From: Larix kaempferi | Lineage: Eukaryota; Streptophyta; Pinopsida; Pinales; Pinaceae | DNA length: 64,000 nucleotides | Assembly (NCBI GenBank): GCA_027924585.1 | Contig: BSBM01000753.1 | Span: forward strand, 25,176,001 to 25,240,000 | Direction: 5' to 3' | Part shown: positions 12,280 to 23,186 of the stretch, piece after piece | Numbering within the stretch: the stretch's first letter is position 1 | How the letters are laid out: every line of letters starts with the position of its first letter | Position numbers and translations under genes: made by a program | Notes under the pieces: model-generated | Seen by the model: the letters and a program-made list of their open reading frames with translations, nothing else | Databases searched by the model: none | Told to the model about the DNA's origin: nothing

Positions 12280-15200
12280 ATGCATCATATAAAAGAACAG
12301 AGTATAGATATTTCTTTTACTGATGAACAAGAGCCTATTCATATTTCTCTTCTTGATAAATCTCAAATTGATTGGGAAAAAGAAAGACATTTTAAATATG
12401 CACATTTCGGCGCTGTTAAATTAGGCTTAGGTCCACTTGTCCGTCCTAGATTACAAGTCTCTTCTTTATGTTGTATTGTTGATACCCGTCACAATAAATT
12501 TTCTGATGCTGTTATTGGAGGGTTTACTGCACCACTGCATGATGGTCCTGCTTTCGGTACTGTGTATCCTCGTTTTTCTGTTAGTCTTGACGACCCACAC
12601 ATATATGATATTCTCAAAGCGTATATCTTACCCAAAGGTTTCGATATGTTGTCTGGTTCTAAAATCATTCAGTTAAAAGGTGGTGTCTGTGTAAGGTTTG
12701 GAAATGATACTTTACCCCAGTTAAGATCTCATGTCGCCCAGAGTTCTGCAGACTGCAGCGTGGTGGAAACACCAACTGCAAAATCCAAAAATGCTATTCC
12801 CATAACGTTTAATTGGACTGACATTAAGTATCCCCAGTCATGGGAACTTAAATATACAGAACTAAGGCATCAAGAAAGGGTAAAAGCTGTAATGAACCCA
12901 AAGCCTTTGATTTTTGATGAAGCCTCTTCATCTTTCCGATCACCTCATCCTGAACCAATCCCCAGATTTGGTCCTCCTTTGATCAGATCTGCCTCAACAT
13001 CATCTTATAATGCTGCAAGACGTCAAGCACTTTCTAATCAACCTGTAAATACTGAATCTTTTTCCGGCTTGTCTGATTATGAACATAGAGGTCAGCACGC
13101 AGAATGTTCTGCCTGCAAAAAGATAAAACAAAAACTTTTGCAAAAAGAGAAACACCAGTTGCATGAGTATCCTAGTCTTGGCATGTTTTCTAGTCTGCCA
13201 AGAGCCAGAGCTGAATCTGAATCTACCAATGCCCATGGTCAAAGATCATTTAACCCCGGTAGAAATCTTCCAGAAACCGCCTTCAGGCAGTATTCTTCTG
13301 ATGGACAGACAAAAAGAGAATTCATATCCACAAAGGCCACACCATCTGATCAATCTGCATCAGATGAGATAAAGTTAACAAATTGGACAAATTTGCAGTT
13401 AAAATGTACTGCAAATAATCTTGATGATATGGCGAATGATATCCAGCTTCTGAAAGCTAACTGTGTTGCACAGGGAAAACAGTTAGATACCGTCATCACA
13501 AAACTAGCTCTACTTGACCATCTGTTGCATGATACAACAGAAATTGAAAAGGCTATTTCAGTAGCTTCTGATAAGCTACAAAGAAGATTAGATGTTCTAG
13601 CAGAATTAACATCTAGAACACAGGAACTAAAAAAGAAAGAATATGTAGTTCCTGACCAAGTTTTAAGATTAGCCAAAAAGGGTCACTCCAAATCTGTTTC
13701 TTTAGGAATGATGAATTCCAGTAATATTGATAATAGACCAGAGTGGGATTTTGGAGCTAGTGATGCTGAAAAACAAGATATCATTGAATGGATTGATGCA
13801 TTTAAGAATTTTAAGCCTGTCCTAGATCCTAAACATGTTGGAGATGTAAATATGATGTCAGCAGAATCTTCAAGCAGATTAAGGATAGGATCTCAGCCAC
13901 ACAATGAAGGTTTTGACACCCACATGCCTGATGCTCAGGGTATTTCTGTTGCCCCTAAAATCTATAGCTTTGGTGTCAATAATCTGAACAATTTAATTTC
14001 TCAGATGCCTGAACAACCAGTCTTGAATATCCAGTGTCAGACAAGAGAAGAAATAAAAAATGCCTTACAGTTGCTTACACATTGGCTTATTTATAAGAAG
14101 CAACAAGACCACAATGTTACAGCACAAATGCTAGGAGCACAATTAGTTGCTGGTCTTTCAGGTTTGGCATATGAATGGTGGAGGTGGTTACCTCAAGAAG
14201 CAAGAAATGAGTTGTTAGCAGCAAATGATTCTGATGAGCAAATCATCTCTGCTTTAAGTAGAGAATTTTATGGCCCTGAAGATCAAGAAGATTATGATCA
14301 TTTAGCATCCATGTATATGTCTGCTAGGCTATGTGATCTAAGTAAAACAGAAGAATATTTCTGCTACATGCAGAAATTATTAATATCTTCAGGTAAGTCC
14401 GGCAATGAAGCCTATCTAAAGCATTACCTCAGAAGCTTTCCAGGACATGTTCCAGATGCAGTAGAAAAAGCATTAAAAGATAAAAATATTCCTCTTAGGT
14501 CTTTATCTCTTGCTCAGTTACATAATCACATTTTAGAGACATGGCAAGAACATTGTCTGTCTAAGAGAGTAGATAAAGATTTTAAGCGACACCAGCAAAT
14601 GTTTTCTGCTTCATTCTGCAAAGAGGTTGCTAAACTGCCTGATTGGGGCTGTGGAGCCCACAACAGAGGCCATTTAGGAAAAGAAGGCTGTCATTGTAAA
14701 AAGAAAAAGAAGTATTTTACTTCTGAGGGAAGATATCACCTAGATAAACCCTATAAGCACAAATTTAAACATTCAAAGCCAAAAAAGTTCAAAAAAATTC
14801 ATAAGAGATTTGTGAAGAGAAGAAAAGAAAAGGGATCTGGTGATACATGTTTTATTTGTGGCAAGAAAGGACATTGGGCTTCTAAGTGTCCTGATAGAAA
14901 ATCAAAACCCAGATTAGCAGCTTTATGTACAGAGTTAGATCCACAATGGTGGGATTTGTATAAAGTTTCTACTGATACTCCTTCTCCCTCTAGAGAAATT
15001 ATTTATTTACCTGATTCTGAATCTGATGAAGATGATTCTGATTCTTCTACAGATGATATTCCTAATTTTGCTAAATGTGATCCCGAGTCTAGTACAGATT
15101 CCGACACGGAACCACATTTAGGGGGGTGTGGAGTGCCAGATCAATTTGTTCTCCCTGAATTTGATTTCAACTTGTATATGTTTTCTAGAACAATCTCTCC

Positions 15201-15975
15201 TGTACAGACTGAAAAAAGAATTGCTTCAATTGATTTGCAGTTATCTTCTATTCCCATTTATAGACATCAAGAAAGAACTGAGCTTAGAAATGAAAAGAAA
15301 GCTTTGCAAGCTCAGCTGCAAAATATAAGCAAGGAGAAGGGTAAGGAAAAGTTACAATTAACTTTTAATCCTGCAGATCTTTATAAAGAGTACCCTAGTG
15401 GTCATACAGACAGGCAAGCACACAGAGCAGACAGAGAAAGATTGCTGAAAAATAAGTTGAAAAGCAAACATGATGAAATAAGAAAATTGGTTAAAGAGGC
15501 AGAGGAGATTAAGAATGCATTGACCACTCTTTTAATGGAGAAAGATCAGTCATCAGAAGATGAACTGTCTAATGAAATTGAAAGGGTTTGTGGTCATAAG
15601 GAAAATGAAAGTCCAGAAGAAGAATCCCCTGAAAAAACCCCTGAACATTCTCCCTCTCCCAAGTTTCAAATCCTGAGCCTTTTAGGTGCTGTCTCTGGCC
15701 CTAAGCTTTTCATCACATTAACATTCTGTCCTGCTGAATTTAAACCCTACCCAATTCAGTGTCTAATAGATTCTGGATGTCAGTTCAATTTAGCTAAAGG
15801 GAATGCTCTTCCACAATTCTATTGGGAAGATACTAAAGAATTTGGTTCTGCAATTCAAGGAACTCCTGTTTATCTGACTGGGAAAGTAAAGGATTTTCCA
15901 ATATCTTTATCTTCTGTAAATAGTTCTATTTCTTTATTTAGATTAGATGCAGTCAAAGAAAGATTGTTGTTCTGA
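12280..15975 (+). CDS. Caulimovirid polyprotein: movement protein, coat protein, protease
   Basis: 1231 codons without a stop. The frame is open back to 12178, so the ATG at 12280 is only the first Met. Residues ~1-190 match the 30K-type movement protein of caulimovirids (KYAHFGAVKLGLGPLVRPRL). Residues ~390-470 form a coiled coil. Residues ~590-870 fit a coat protein: an acidic/aromatic core with GLAYEWWRWLP, then a Lys-rich stretch. A CCHC knuckle (CFICGKKGHWASKC, residues 857-870) follows. A very acidic Ser-Asp segment (~905-950) and a second coiled coil come next. The protease has LIDSGC with its catalytic Asp at residue 1164. The frame stops at 15973-15975. RT follows in another frame that overlaps by 29 bp. 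It is an integrated viral relic, not a host gene. Confidence 0.85.
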   Translation: MHHIKEQSIDISFTDEQEPIHISLLDKSQIDWEKERHFKYAHFGAVKLGLGPLVRPRLQVSSLCCIVDTRHNKFSDAVIGGFTAPLHDGPAFGTVYPRFSVSLDDPHIYDILKAYILPKGFDMLSGSKIIQLKGGVCVRFGNDTLPQLRSHVAQSSADCSVVETPTAKSKNAIPITFNWTDIKYPQSWELKYTELRHQERVKAVMNPKPLIFDEASSSFRSPHPEPIPRFGPPLIRSASTSSYNAARRQALSNQPVNTESFSGLSDYEHRGQHAECSACKKIKQKLLQKEKHQLHEYPSLGMFSSLPRARAESESTNAHGQRSFNPGRNLPETAFRQYSSDGQTKREFISTKATPSDQSASDEIKLTNWTNLQLKCTANNLDDMANDIQLLKANCVAQGKQLDTVITKLALLDHLLHDTTEIEKAISVASDKLQRRLDVLAELTSRTQELKKKEYVVPDQVLRLAKKGHSKSVSLGMMNSSNIDNRPEWDFGASDAEKQDIIEWIDAFKNFKPVLDPKHVGDVNMMSAESSSRLRIGSQPHNEGFDTHMPDAQGISVAPKIYSFGVNNLNNLISQMPEQPVLNIQCQTREEIKNALQLLTHWLIYKKQQDHNVTAQMLGAQLVAGLSGLAYEWWRWLPQEARNELLAANDSDEQIISALSREFYGPEDQEDYDHLASMYMSARLCDLSKTEEYFCYMQKLLISSGKSGNEAYLKHYLRSFPGHVPDAVEKALKDKNIPLRSLSLAQLHNHILETWQEHCLSKRVDKDFKRHQQMFSASFCKEVAKLPDWGCGAHNRGHLGKEGCHCKKKKKYFTSEGRYHLDKPYKHKFKHSKPKKFKKIHKRFVKRRKEKGSGDTCFICGKKGHWASKCPDRKSKPRLAALCTELDPQWWDLYKVSTDTPSPSREIIYLPDSESDEDDSDSSTDDIPNFAKCDPESSTDSDTEPHLGGCGVPDQFVLPEFDFNLYMFSRTISPVQTEKRIASIDLQLSSIPIYRHQERTELRNEKKALQAQLQNISKEKGKEKLQLTFNPADLYKEYPSGHTDRQAHRADRERLLKNKLKSKHDEIRKLVKEAEEIKNALTTLLMEKDQSSEDELSNEIERVCGHKENESPEEESPEKTPEHSPSPKFQILSLLGAVSGPKLFITLTFCPAEFKPYPIQCLIDSGCQFNLAKGNALPQFYWEDTKEFGSAIQGTPVYLTGKVKDFPISLSSVNSSISLFRLDAVKERLLF

Positions 15976-16345
15976 GAGTCTGAATGCTTTTTGGACCAGA
16001 GAAAAATATTTTGTATCTTTGCCATTTGATCCTCTGCAAAAGATCAAACCAATGAAAGCCTCTGCTAGGTTGATGAGTCCTAGTGAAAGAGAATTATGTT
16101 CAAAAGAAATACAAGAGCTCCTAAGTAAAGGATTGATTGAACCCTCAAAAAGCCCTTGGGCTTGTCGAGCTTTTGTTGTTAACAAACACAGTGAGCAGAA
16201 AAGAGGTAAGCCAAGGCTTGTAGTAAATTTCAAACCATTGAATGTTGTTCTACAAAAAGTCAGGTATCCTTTGCCTGATAAAGCAAGCCTGTTACACAAA
16301 ATAACTGGATGTTCTGTCTTCAGTAAGTTTGATCTCAAATCCGGT
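15947..16345 (+). pseudogene. Caulimovirid reverse transcriptase, N-terminal fragment
   Basis: In a frame different from the polyprotein, this segment encodes the start of a pararetroviral RT: EIQELLSKGLIEPSKSPWA, then RGKPRLVVNFKPLN, then VFSKFDLKSG, the conserved Asp motif of the palm. The homology ends abruptly at 16345. The frame then runs by chance into the palindromic TATA-rich array. The change of frame near 15950 may be a viral expression strategy or a decay frameshift. The catalytic YxDD box, connection and RNase H are not in this window. Confidence 0.85.
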
Positions 16346-16545
16346 GTGTATAGACCAGTATATACACCTAAGTATATATACCAATATATATACTGGTCTA
16401 TACACCAGTGTATATACCAATATATTCATTGGTGTATATATTGGTATATACACTAGTTGTTGTATACATGGGTATAGTGCATATACCAGTATATACACTA
16501 GTGTATATATATCGATATATGCACTAGTGTTATATGCCAGGTTAA
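16346..16545. repeat. Palindromic array A, left outer block
   Basis: Imperfect alternation of ACTAGTGTATATA and ACCAGTATATAC type units, about 24-26 bp per period, each unit its own reverse complement. The block begins directly at the broken viral RT. It is much shorter than the right outer block. Confidence 0.85.
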
Positions 16546-16766
16546 TCTATACATATTTTAACACAAGAACCAACGAGCAATATACACTTTTCTTATAAAC
16601 CTGGTGTGGCGTATTCACCAATGCGATTTCCATCCAAGCTAATGTAAGCAAGAAGTCGCCCACATCAAGAAGGTCTTAGATCTTTGCTCTGGGTAGTATG
16701 ATAATGCAGGGTTCACTCCCGCAGAGTTATCCTCGGTAAGACGCATACATCAAGGATTTAGAACGC

Positions 16767-17225
16767 TCACGCATCCATGCATTGGGGAAACATACAACAA
16801 CACTCAACAATTAAAAACTGGATCTACGCATTGGGGCATTTAGACGATAACACTCAGCAAAACTCGATCCATGCATTGGGGAAACATACAACAATACTCA
16901 GCAAAACTCGATCCATTCATTGGGTAAACATACAACAATACACAGCAATTAAAAACTGGATCTACGCATTGGGGCGTTTAGATGACAACACTCAACAGAA
17001 CTCAATCCATGCATTGGGGAAACATATAACAATACTCAACAAAACTCGATCCATGCATTGGGGAAACATACAACAATATTTAGCAAAACTCGATCCATGC
17101 ATTGGGGAAACATACAACAATATTCAGCAAAACTCGATCCATGCATTGGGGAAACATACAACAATACTCAACAAAACTCGACCCATGCATTGGGGAAACA
17201 TACAACAATACTCAACAATTAGAAC
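16767..17225 (+). repeat. 44-bp minisatellite, left arm
   Basis: Units contain CATGCATTGGGGAAACATAC and AACTCGATC. They recur with ~44-bp period about nine times. Two longer variant units contain GGATCTACGCATTGGGGC and TTTAGA followed by GA(T/C)AACACTCA, placed at about 16815 and 16963. The repeat keeps a frame open, giving an artificial 166-residue ORF. The reverse complement is at 50935-51390. Confidence 0.9.
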
Positions 17226-18319
17226 TGCATCTACGCAGTCTTTCACACACGGCAGCAGTCCACATTTCAACATATAAGACGGATGCGTATTTACATACAT
17301 GCAACAATCATAGAAATACAACTTTCCTTTTCAATCAAATCGAGAAATCTGCAGAAAAGGATTGTGATCTACGGTATCTTTCCCATACGACAACGACCAT
17401 CATGCTAATAGATTTTCACTCTACTATATATAAATACCGTAGTTTTATATGTATATTACAATTTTATACTCATGTTTTTAGCAAAAAAGAAGTTTCCAAA
17501 ACATTATGTTTTAGTATTAGATTAAAAAATTATTCACACAAAAAATGTATTAGTAGAATAATTAGGGTTTTAATTAATTTAATAAAAAATAATTAAAAAC
17601 ATTATTTATGACTAAAACTTATATAGGCTCCTTAATGTTCTATGTAGAAGATGTTATTGATAAGTAAAAAATATTATTTCACACCAAAAACATTATAGCA
17701 CATAAGAACTTGTTCTTATCCTCTTAAAGATATCTTTTAAAGATGTAGTGCAAATACAACATAGATTTGAGCTATTAAATTAAAAAAAAAATGTTTTTTG
17801 AAAAAAAAATTATAAGTATAAAGGTAAGAAGATACTCTGCAATTAAAAAAATAAAATAATTTATTTCATTTTTCATTGCCAAAAAACTTATAGAAGAGTA
17901 ACACGTATTCATGGGATTATCTTTAGCATCCACCTATATTATGTGGTTTGAAGTGGTGGTATTAACTCCACTTATATTATGTAAGTGTTAAACTGGTGGT
18001 AATGTTTGTTAACCTTATTGGAAATGGACTATGATGACATTGACCTTATCCATCGCTTTATCAATCTACAAGTAAGCACCATATTTTAGAGTAAATAACA
18101 CATGAGATTGAAAAGAAGACACATAACTCACATATATGGTTCAAAGCATAAAGGAGAAGGGATTCTTCATCAAACAACAATTTGTATAACTAATGAAAAT
18201 AAAAGTTGAGTTTACATTAATATGGCCTCCATGACTTTTAGCATTATATCAAATATTCAACTCTTTAGACCAATTGGCCTCAACATCTCCCACATACTGG
18301 GTTGTAGAGCACATCGCTC

Positions 18320-20060
18320 CTTGGTGCAACTAGTATATACCTAGTATATATAGTTTAGAATATACACTAAATATGCCTAATGTATTATACACTAGAGTGT
18401 ATATTCCTAGTGTATATACATACCTATGGTCTTGCTAGAATATACACTAGTGTACATTTTTTTAAATGCTTGAACAAAATGGATGAGAACGAGAGGGCCC
18501 TTCTTTGTCTAGAAAGGCACATAATATACTTCAAAAATGATTACCTAGTTCGACTTCAACATAAGAGGTACTAATCTAGGGAATAATTTTTCATTGAAAT
18601 TATCATGAGTGTTTTCCCATCAAGAGTAATGTCATTGTCATGAATGCACCACATCCCAACTCGTAATTTAGTTAGAAACTCAAAATTTGGATATGTTAAG
18701 CCTAGTGTATATATACATGCCAAGCCAAGTGTATATTGTATACCAAATATTTGTATATACACGAGACTATGTGTATATATATACACACTAGAATATACAA
18801 GTTCATGTATATGCTAGCCTATGTAACTAGAGTATGGGCATGTGCAAGCTAATGAGGGTCACTTTTGGCGCGTGAGATGCAATAGAAAACTGAAAAATTA
18901 GGCATCCCTCAACTTACTTGGTTTTTTTGAGAAACTTACAAAAAATATCTTGCATCAAGTAAAAAATATGAAACGTAGGAAATTGAGTCACGTTTCTAAA
19001 TATATAAGTTTTAAGTATTGAAAATTTACATAACTATGTCAAATTTCATTTTTTCTAATAGTCACTTTTTATTTTTTTGGCAAATGATAAAGTATATGTT
19101 TTTGTGGGTGCAATCTTTCAGTTCCTAAATGATGGTTTCGTTCTACAAAAATTGGTAGACATGTATAGAACCTGTAGCACTAGTGCAACACTATTTTTCC
19201 AAAATTAAATGTTTATTTTTTATTTTTTTAATTATGTAGGTGATCAAACCTTGAGAACGGTACATCAAATGTGGGTACAACCTTTGAAGGTTTTAATGCC
19301 ATTATTTCGAATTGGATTTTTTATAGCATGTAGAGGTCGGTGTCTACTAGTGCAACATACAATTTTTTTTTAAATGGTTGTGAAATAAAAAAAGTTACAG
19401 AATAAACACTAACAATATGTTTTTTGACTTAAGGAGTGATGACACAAGAAAATTAGGAAATAAATAGAAAATCTCAATAATTTTTTTTAAAAATTACATA
19501 TTTGAAATATGCATAAAAAATTCTATCTATGCCTAAAATTTCGTCAATAATGGTCATGTATGTCATGTTGTAGAGAGCAGTGAAAAACAGGCATACTGAG
19601 AGAAATGGTGGAAATGTCTAATTAGCTATGGTTTAGTAAATTCCATAGCACAAGTTTGGTAAGTCCGAACCAACCACATAGGACTGTGGCTGACACGCGG
19701 GTGCAGGAGGAGTGGGTGATTAGGTGCTCAGGAACGCGCGCTTGTTATATTTAAATTCAAATAACATGCGCGCGTTATAGTTAAATTCAAATATTTTCAT
19801 AGGCGTGCTTAATGTTAGACGAAGTGCGAGCGTGTTTATTCTTTACAAAATGTGCGCGCATTATTAAGTTCACAAGTTTATGTTTTTAAGTGTTGGATGG
19901 AGATAAAGGGGGTGAGAGAGAGAAGAGACATACAATCTTCATCATAATCATCCTAAACAGACATATATACTGGTGTATATATCATAAACAGACATATATA
20001 CTGGTGTATATACACTGATGTATATATCATAAACAGACATATATACTGTGTATCATTGCA
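18320..20060. repeat. Scattered array-A palindromes within the left arm
   Basis: Short clusters of CTAGTGTATAT and TATACACTAG occur at about 18326-18450 and 18695-18810. At about 19960-20055 ACAGACATATATACTGG is repeated three times. The same clusters lie at mirrored places in the right arm (about 49360-49830 and 48120-48225), so the palindromes belong to the arm sequence and are not confined to its end. Confidence 0.75.
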
Positions 20061-20713
20061 CTAATATTTTAACCTTGTGAACTTACAATGGTTGTGTAAT
20101 ATAAGTTCTTTCATCCTTGCAATTCCAAAATTCTGATAGTGTGTGGATCAACATGGTTCATGTTTTGCAAATCTAGTTTCCTTCTAAATGTAATTGGATA
20201 GAGCGATAGGGCCAATGTTTGTGCAATATAAAGTCTATAGGCCTTGATGTCATAGAATGTTCATATTCTATAGATTAATATGGATCATGTTTTTGCACTG
20301 AGAGTAGCAAGTGCTTTATAGTTCATTTTGACTCTTGGTGTTGTATAGTCCAATTTGACATAAACTCACCTTGAATTTGGATCCATCAAACATTTAGAGG
20401 AATCAAATTTCTTATGGTGTATTTGTTGTTATTATTTAATTAAATGATAAAAAAATCATATCTCAAAAAATTTGATTCCTCTTGGTACTTGATAAATCCA
20501 AGTTTAAAAATGATCTTACAAACCCAAAATTCTTCTAAATATAATTTATATAGAATAACAAAGACAAATTATATACATATATATACTTTTATTTCGTCGC
20601 ATCTTATATTTGTTACAATATAAACCCATAATTCATATCTGATAGGGCCAAAAGGTCAAATGCAACGATACCAAAAAGGTCATACTATGTTCTAGACATA
20701 TTATCTTGGTATA

Positions 20714-21827
20714 TGCGCATATATGGAAGTTGGGCATATACAAAAGCTGCACATATATGAAAGCTTCCGTATATGCGCAGCTTCCGTATATGCGTTGCGC
20801 ATATATGGAAGCTGCGCATATACGGAAGCTTCTGTATATGCACAGCTTCCACATATGTGCAGCATACGGAAGCTTCCGTATATGTGCATATACAGAATGC
20901 CTTACGAAAGCTTCCAAAAGCTGCGCATACACGGACGTATATGTGCATATACGGAAGCTTCCGTATATGCGCATATACGGAACGCCTACTTAAGCTTTCG
21001 TATATGTGCATATACGGAACGCCTACTTAAGCTTTTGTATATGTGCATATACGGAAGCTAGGCATATACGGAAGATGCGCATATACGGAAGCTTCCGTAT
21101 ATGCATGCTCGCATATACGGAAGCTTCCGTATATGCACAACGCATATAGAATGCCTTACGAAAGGTTCCAAAATCTGCGCATATACGGAAGCTTCCAAAA
21201 TCTGCGCATATACGGAAGCTTCCGTATATGCGCATATATGGAAGCTGGACAGATACAGAAGCTTATATGCATAGCTTCCGCATATGCGTTGCGCATATAC
21301 GAAAGCTTCTACATATGCGCATATACGGAAGCTTCCGTATATGCGCATATACGAAAGCTTTCGTATATGCGCAGCGCATATACGGAAGCTTCCGCATATG
21401 TGCATCGCATATACGGAAGCTTCCGTATATGCGCAGCGCATATACGGAAGCTTCCGCATATGTGCATCGCATATACGGAAGCTTCCGTATATGCGCAGCT
21501 TCCACATATAGAACGCCTTACGAAAGCTTCCAAAATCTATGCATATACGGAAGCTTCCATATATGTGCATATACGAAAGCTGGGCATATACGGAAGCTTC
21601 CGTATATGCGCAGCTTCTGCATATGCGCATATACTGAAGCTTCTGTATATGCGCGCATATACGGAAGCTTGCGCGCATATACTGAAGCTTCCGTATATGC
21701 GCAGTTGTCATATATGTGGATATACGGAAGCTGAGCATATATGGAAGCTTCCGTATATGCGCATATGCGGAAGCTTCCGTATATGCGCATATGCGGAAGT
21801 TTCTGTATATGCGGAAGTTTCCGTATA
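20714..21827. repeat. Palindromic array B, left
   Basis: About 1.1 kb of a 26-bp period repeat with two palindrome centres per period, CGGAAGCTTCCG and ATATGCGCATAT. Units are often truncated or fused. Because every unit is self-complementary, all six frames stay open for long distances (up to 269 codons). These frames have no homology and should not be annotated as genes. The array is directly joined to the arm at 20713 and to a cut LTR-retrotransposon interior at 21828. Confidence 0.95.
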
Positions 21828-23186
21828 TGATGGTTCCAATCTAGAATGTTAGTTATGTGTTCTTACTTCTATGCGTTATTTAAGTTACAAAACACATGAT
21901 ATGGCAAATAAGATGGTTAATATTGAATACGCAATAGATCTTCAACGTTAATGTAAGTGATGTTACATGTGCTATTCTATGATTTCACATCCAAGAGGAA
22001 TACTATACAAACAATAAGTGGTTAGAAGAGTTGTATGAATGATTAGCAAAGGGTCATCCTCAGGGTAAAAGGTTGAAAGGTATAGGAATTAGCTTTAATT
22101 GGTTAAATAGACGTTCTACTATGTGAAATTTTCTATGACTAGGAAATTGTTGTCCTTATTATCTCTTTATGGCATGGGATTATATAGAATAAGGAAGTAT
22201 AAATGTGTGACACAAGAACACGCTTGTACCCTTGCTTGTAGTTTTAGAAGGGACGATGGTTATAATAGAAGTATATTGTGTATTCTAAGTAGTTAATAAG
22301 ATGCATATGATGGAGCTGTAGGATTTTACTTTTGATATATATATTCTTATGATGTTGAGGGGATTACTAATGTGTGTAATACAAGTAAACATACACCCTG
22401 ACATGTGCGGTCATACAATAAAGTGGTATGCAGCCTCCTTCATAAAGGTATGTGACTATCTTTATGAAACTATACAAGTATATATGAAGACGATTTATTA
22501 TTACTTACACGATGTCGGCATGTGCAAGAAAAGTCGTATAAATGGGTGCTTGACACAGTTAAAGTTAAGGATTGAGGTGAACTGGATGTAATGTCCATAG
22601 GAAGAATGTATTTCAAGGCATTATGTAATCATGTTAATTAAGCTAGTGATGTTCATTTTAGATTATGATCTTCTTATATTTTTTTATGCATAGGAGAAAG
22701 ATCTCCTTACAAATATTTTATTTGTTGTTAACAGGTGAATTAGGCTTATGGTCGAAATTCTGTGGAACCTGTGAAAAGACAAGAGCGTAAATGTTATGCA
22801 TGGTAAAGTAAGGAGTAAGGAATTAAGATTCACATCGCAATCGTTACTTATTTCTTTTAAAAGATGTTGATAATTATTGTTGAGCAAAGCACTCGACCCA
22901 GATTGGTCAGAGTAATCGTATGGGTACAGAATGTAATATGACGAAATAATTTTTCTAGACTCAAGCAAGGCAGCTTGGGAAAAATAAATTCCGGGACTCA
23001 AGCGGGAAGGCTTGAGGGGAATTGTGTAAAGAATGTTGTAATGGCATTGAAATAATCCCTAAAATCAGGGATTGAATAGCCACTAGGATTCTCGGAGAAT
23101 CGGCTGGCTGTAAGACCTAGGCAAGCTATAAGAAAATGTATATGTGGGAGGCAGGACGCTGCTTAGTATACATGAAAGAAATGTTT

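Larger units (their letters stand above)
11866..16345 (+). mobile_element. Endogenous caulimovirid (pararetrovirus) copy, truncated
   Basis: Linear order on the plus strand is movement protein, coiled-coil linker, coat protein with zinc knuckle, aspartic protease and the N-terminal part of RT. This is the caulimovirid order and has no integrase. The left end carries a ~200-bp inverted reading frame. The right end stops inside RT, before the catalytic YxDD region, where palindromic array A begins. Most of RT and all of RNase H are missing, so the copy is defective. I saw no tRNA-Met primer site in the 12065-12280 leader. Confidence 0.9.
16346..20713 (+). repeat. Left arm of a giant inverted repeat
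   Basis: This ~4.37-kb segment reappears as its reverse complement at 47459-51830, with matching order throughout: array-A motifs, a conserved 230-bp block ending in the minisatellite, an AT-rich middle, the 18380-18790 block, the GCGCGC block at 19730-19860, and the block ending TTATCTTGGTATA. Identity by eye is high, with scattered substitutions and small indels. There are no conserved protein frames: open frames differ between arms or follow repeat periodicity. The outer edge abuts the viral RT and the inner edge abuts array B. Confidence 0.9.

Noticed and set aside
16777-17596. Frames of 164-166 codons with repeated HALGKHTT peptide
   Set aside because: Generated by the 44-bp minisatellite; the two arms do not preserve the same frame as a protein would.
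18380-18574. A 64-codon frame conserved between arms (18380-18574 and 49599-49787)
   Set aside because: Conservation equals that of the surrounding non-coding arm; the N-terminus is array-A sequence and there is no protein signature.
20685-21852. Long open frames (up to 269 codons) in all phases
   Set aside because: They follow the 26-bp palindromic unit, repeat the same short peptide in every frame and on both strands, and have no family motif.
22349-22591. 80-codon frame identical in both internal copies of the LTR element
   Set aside because: Identity reflects the recent duplication of the whole 6.76-kb unit; no gag or pol motif and no codon-level conservation can be shown.
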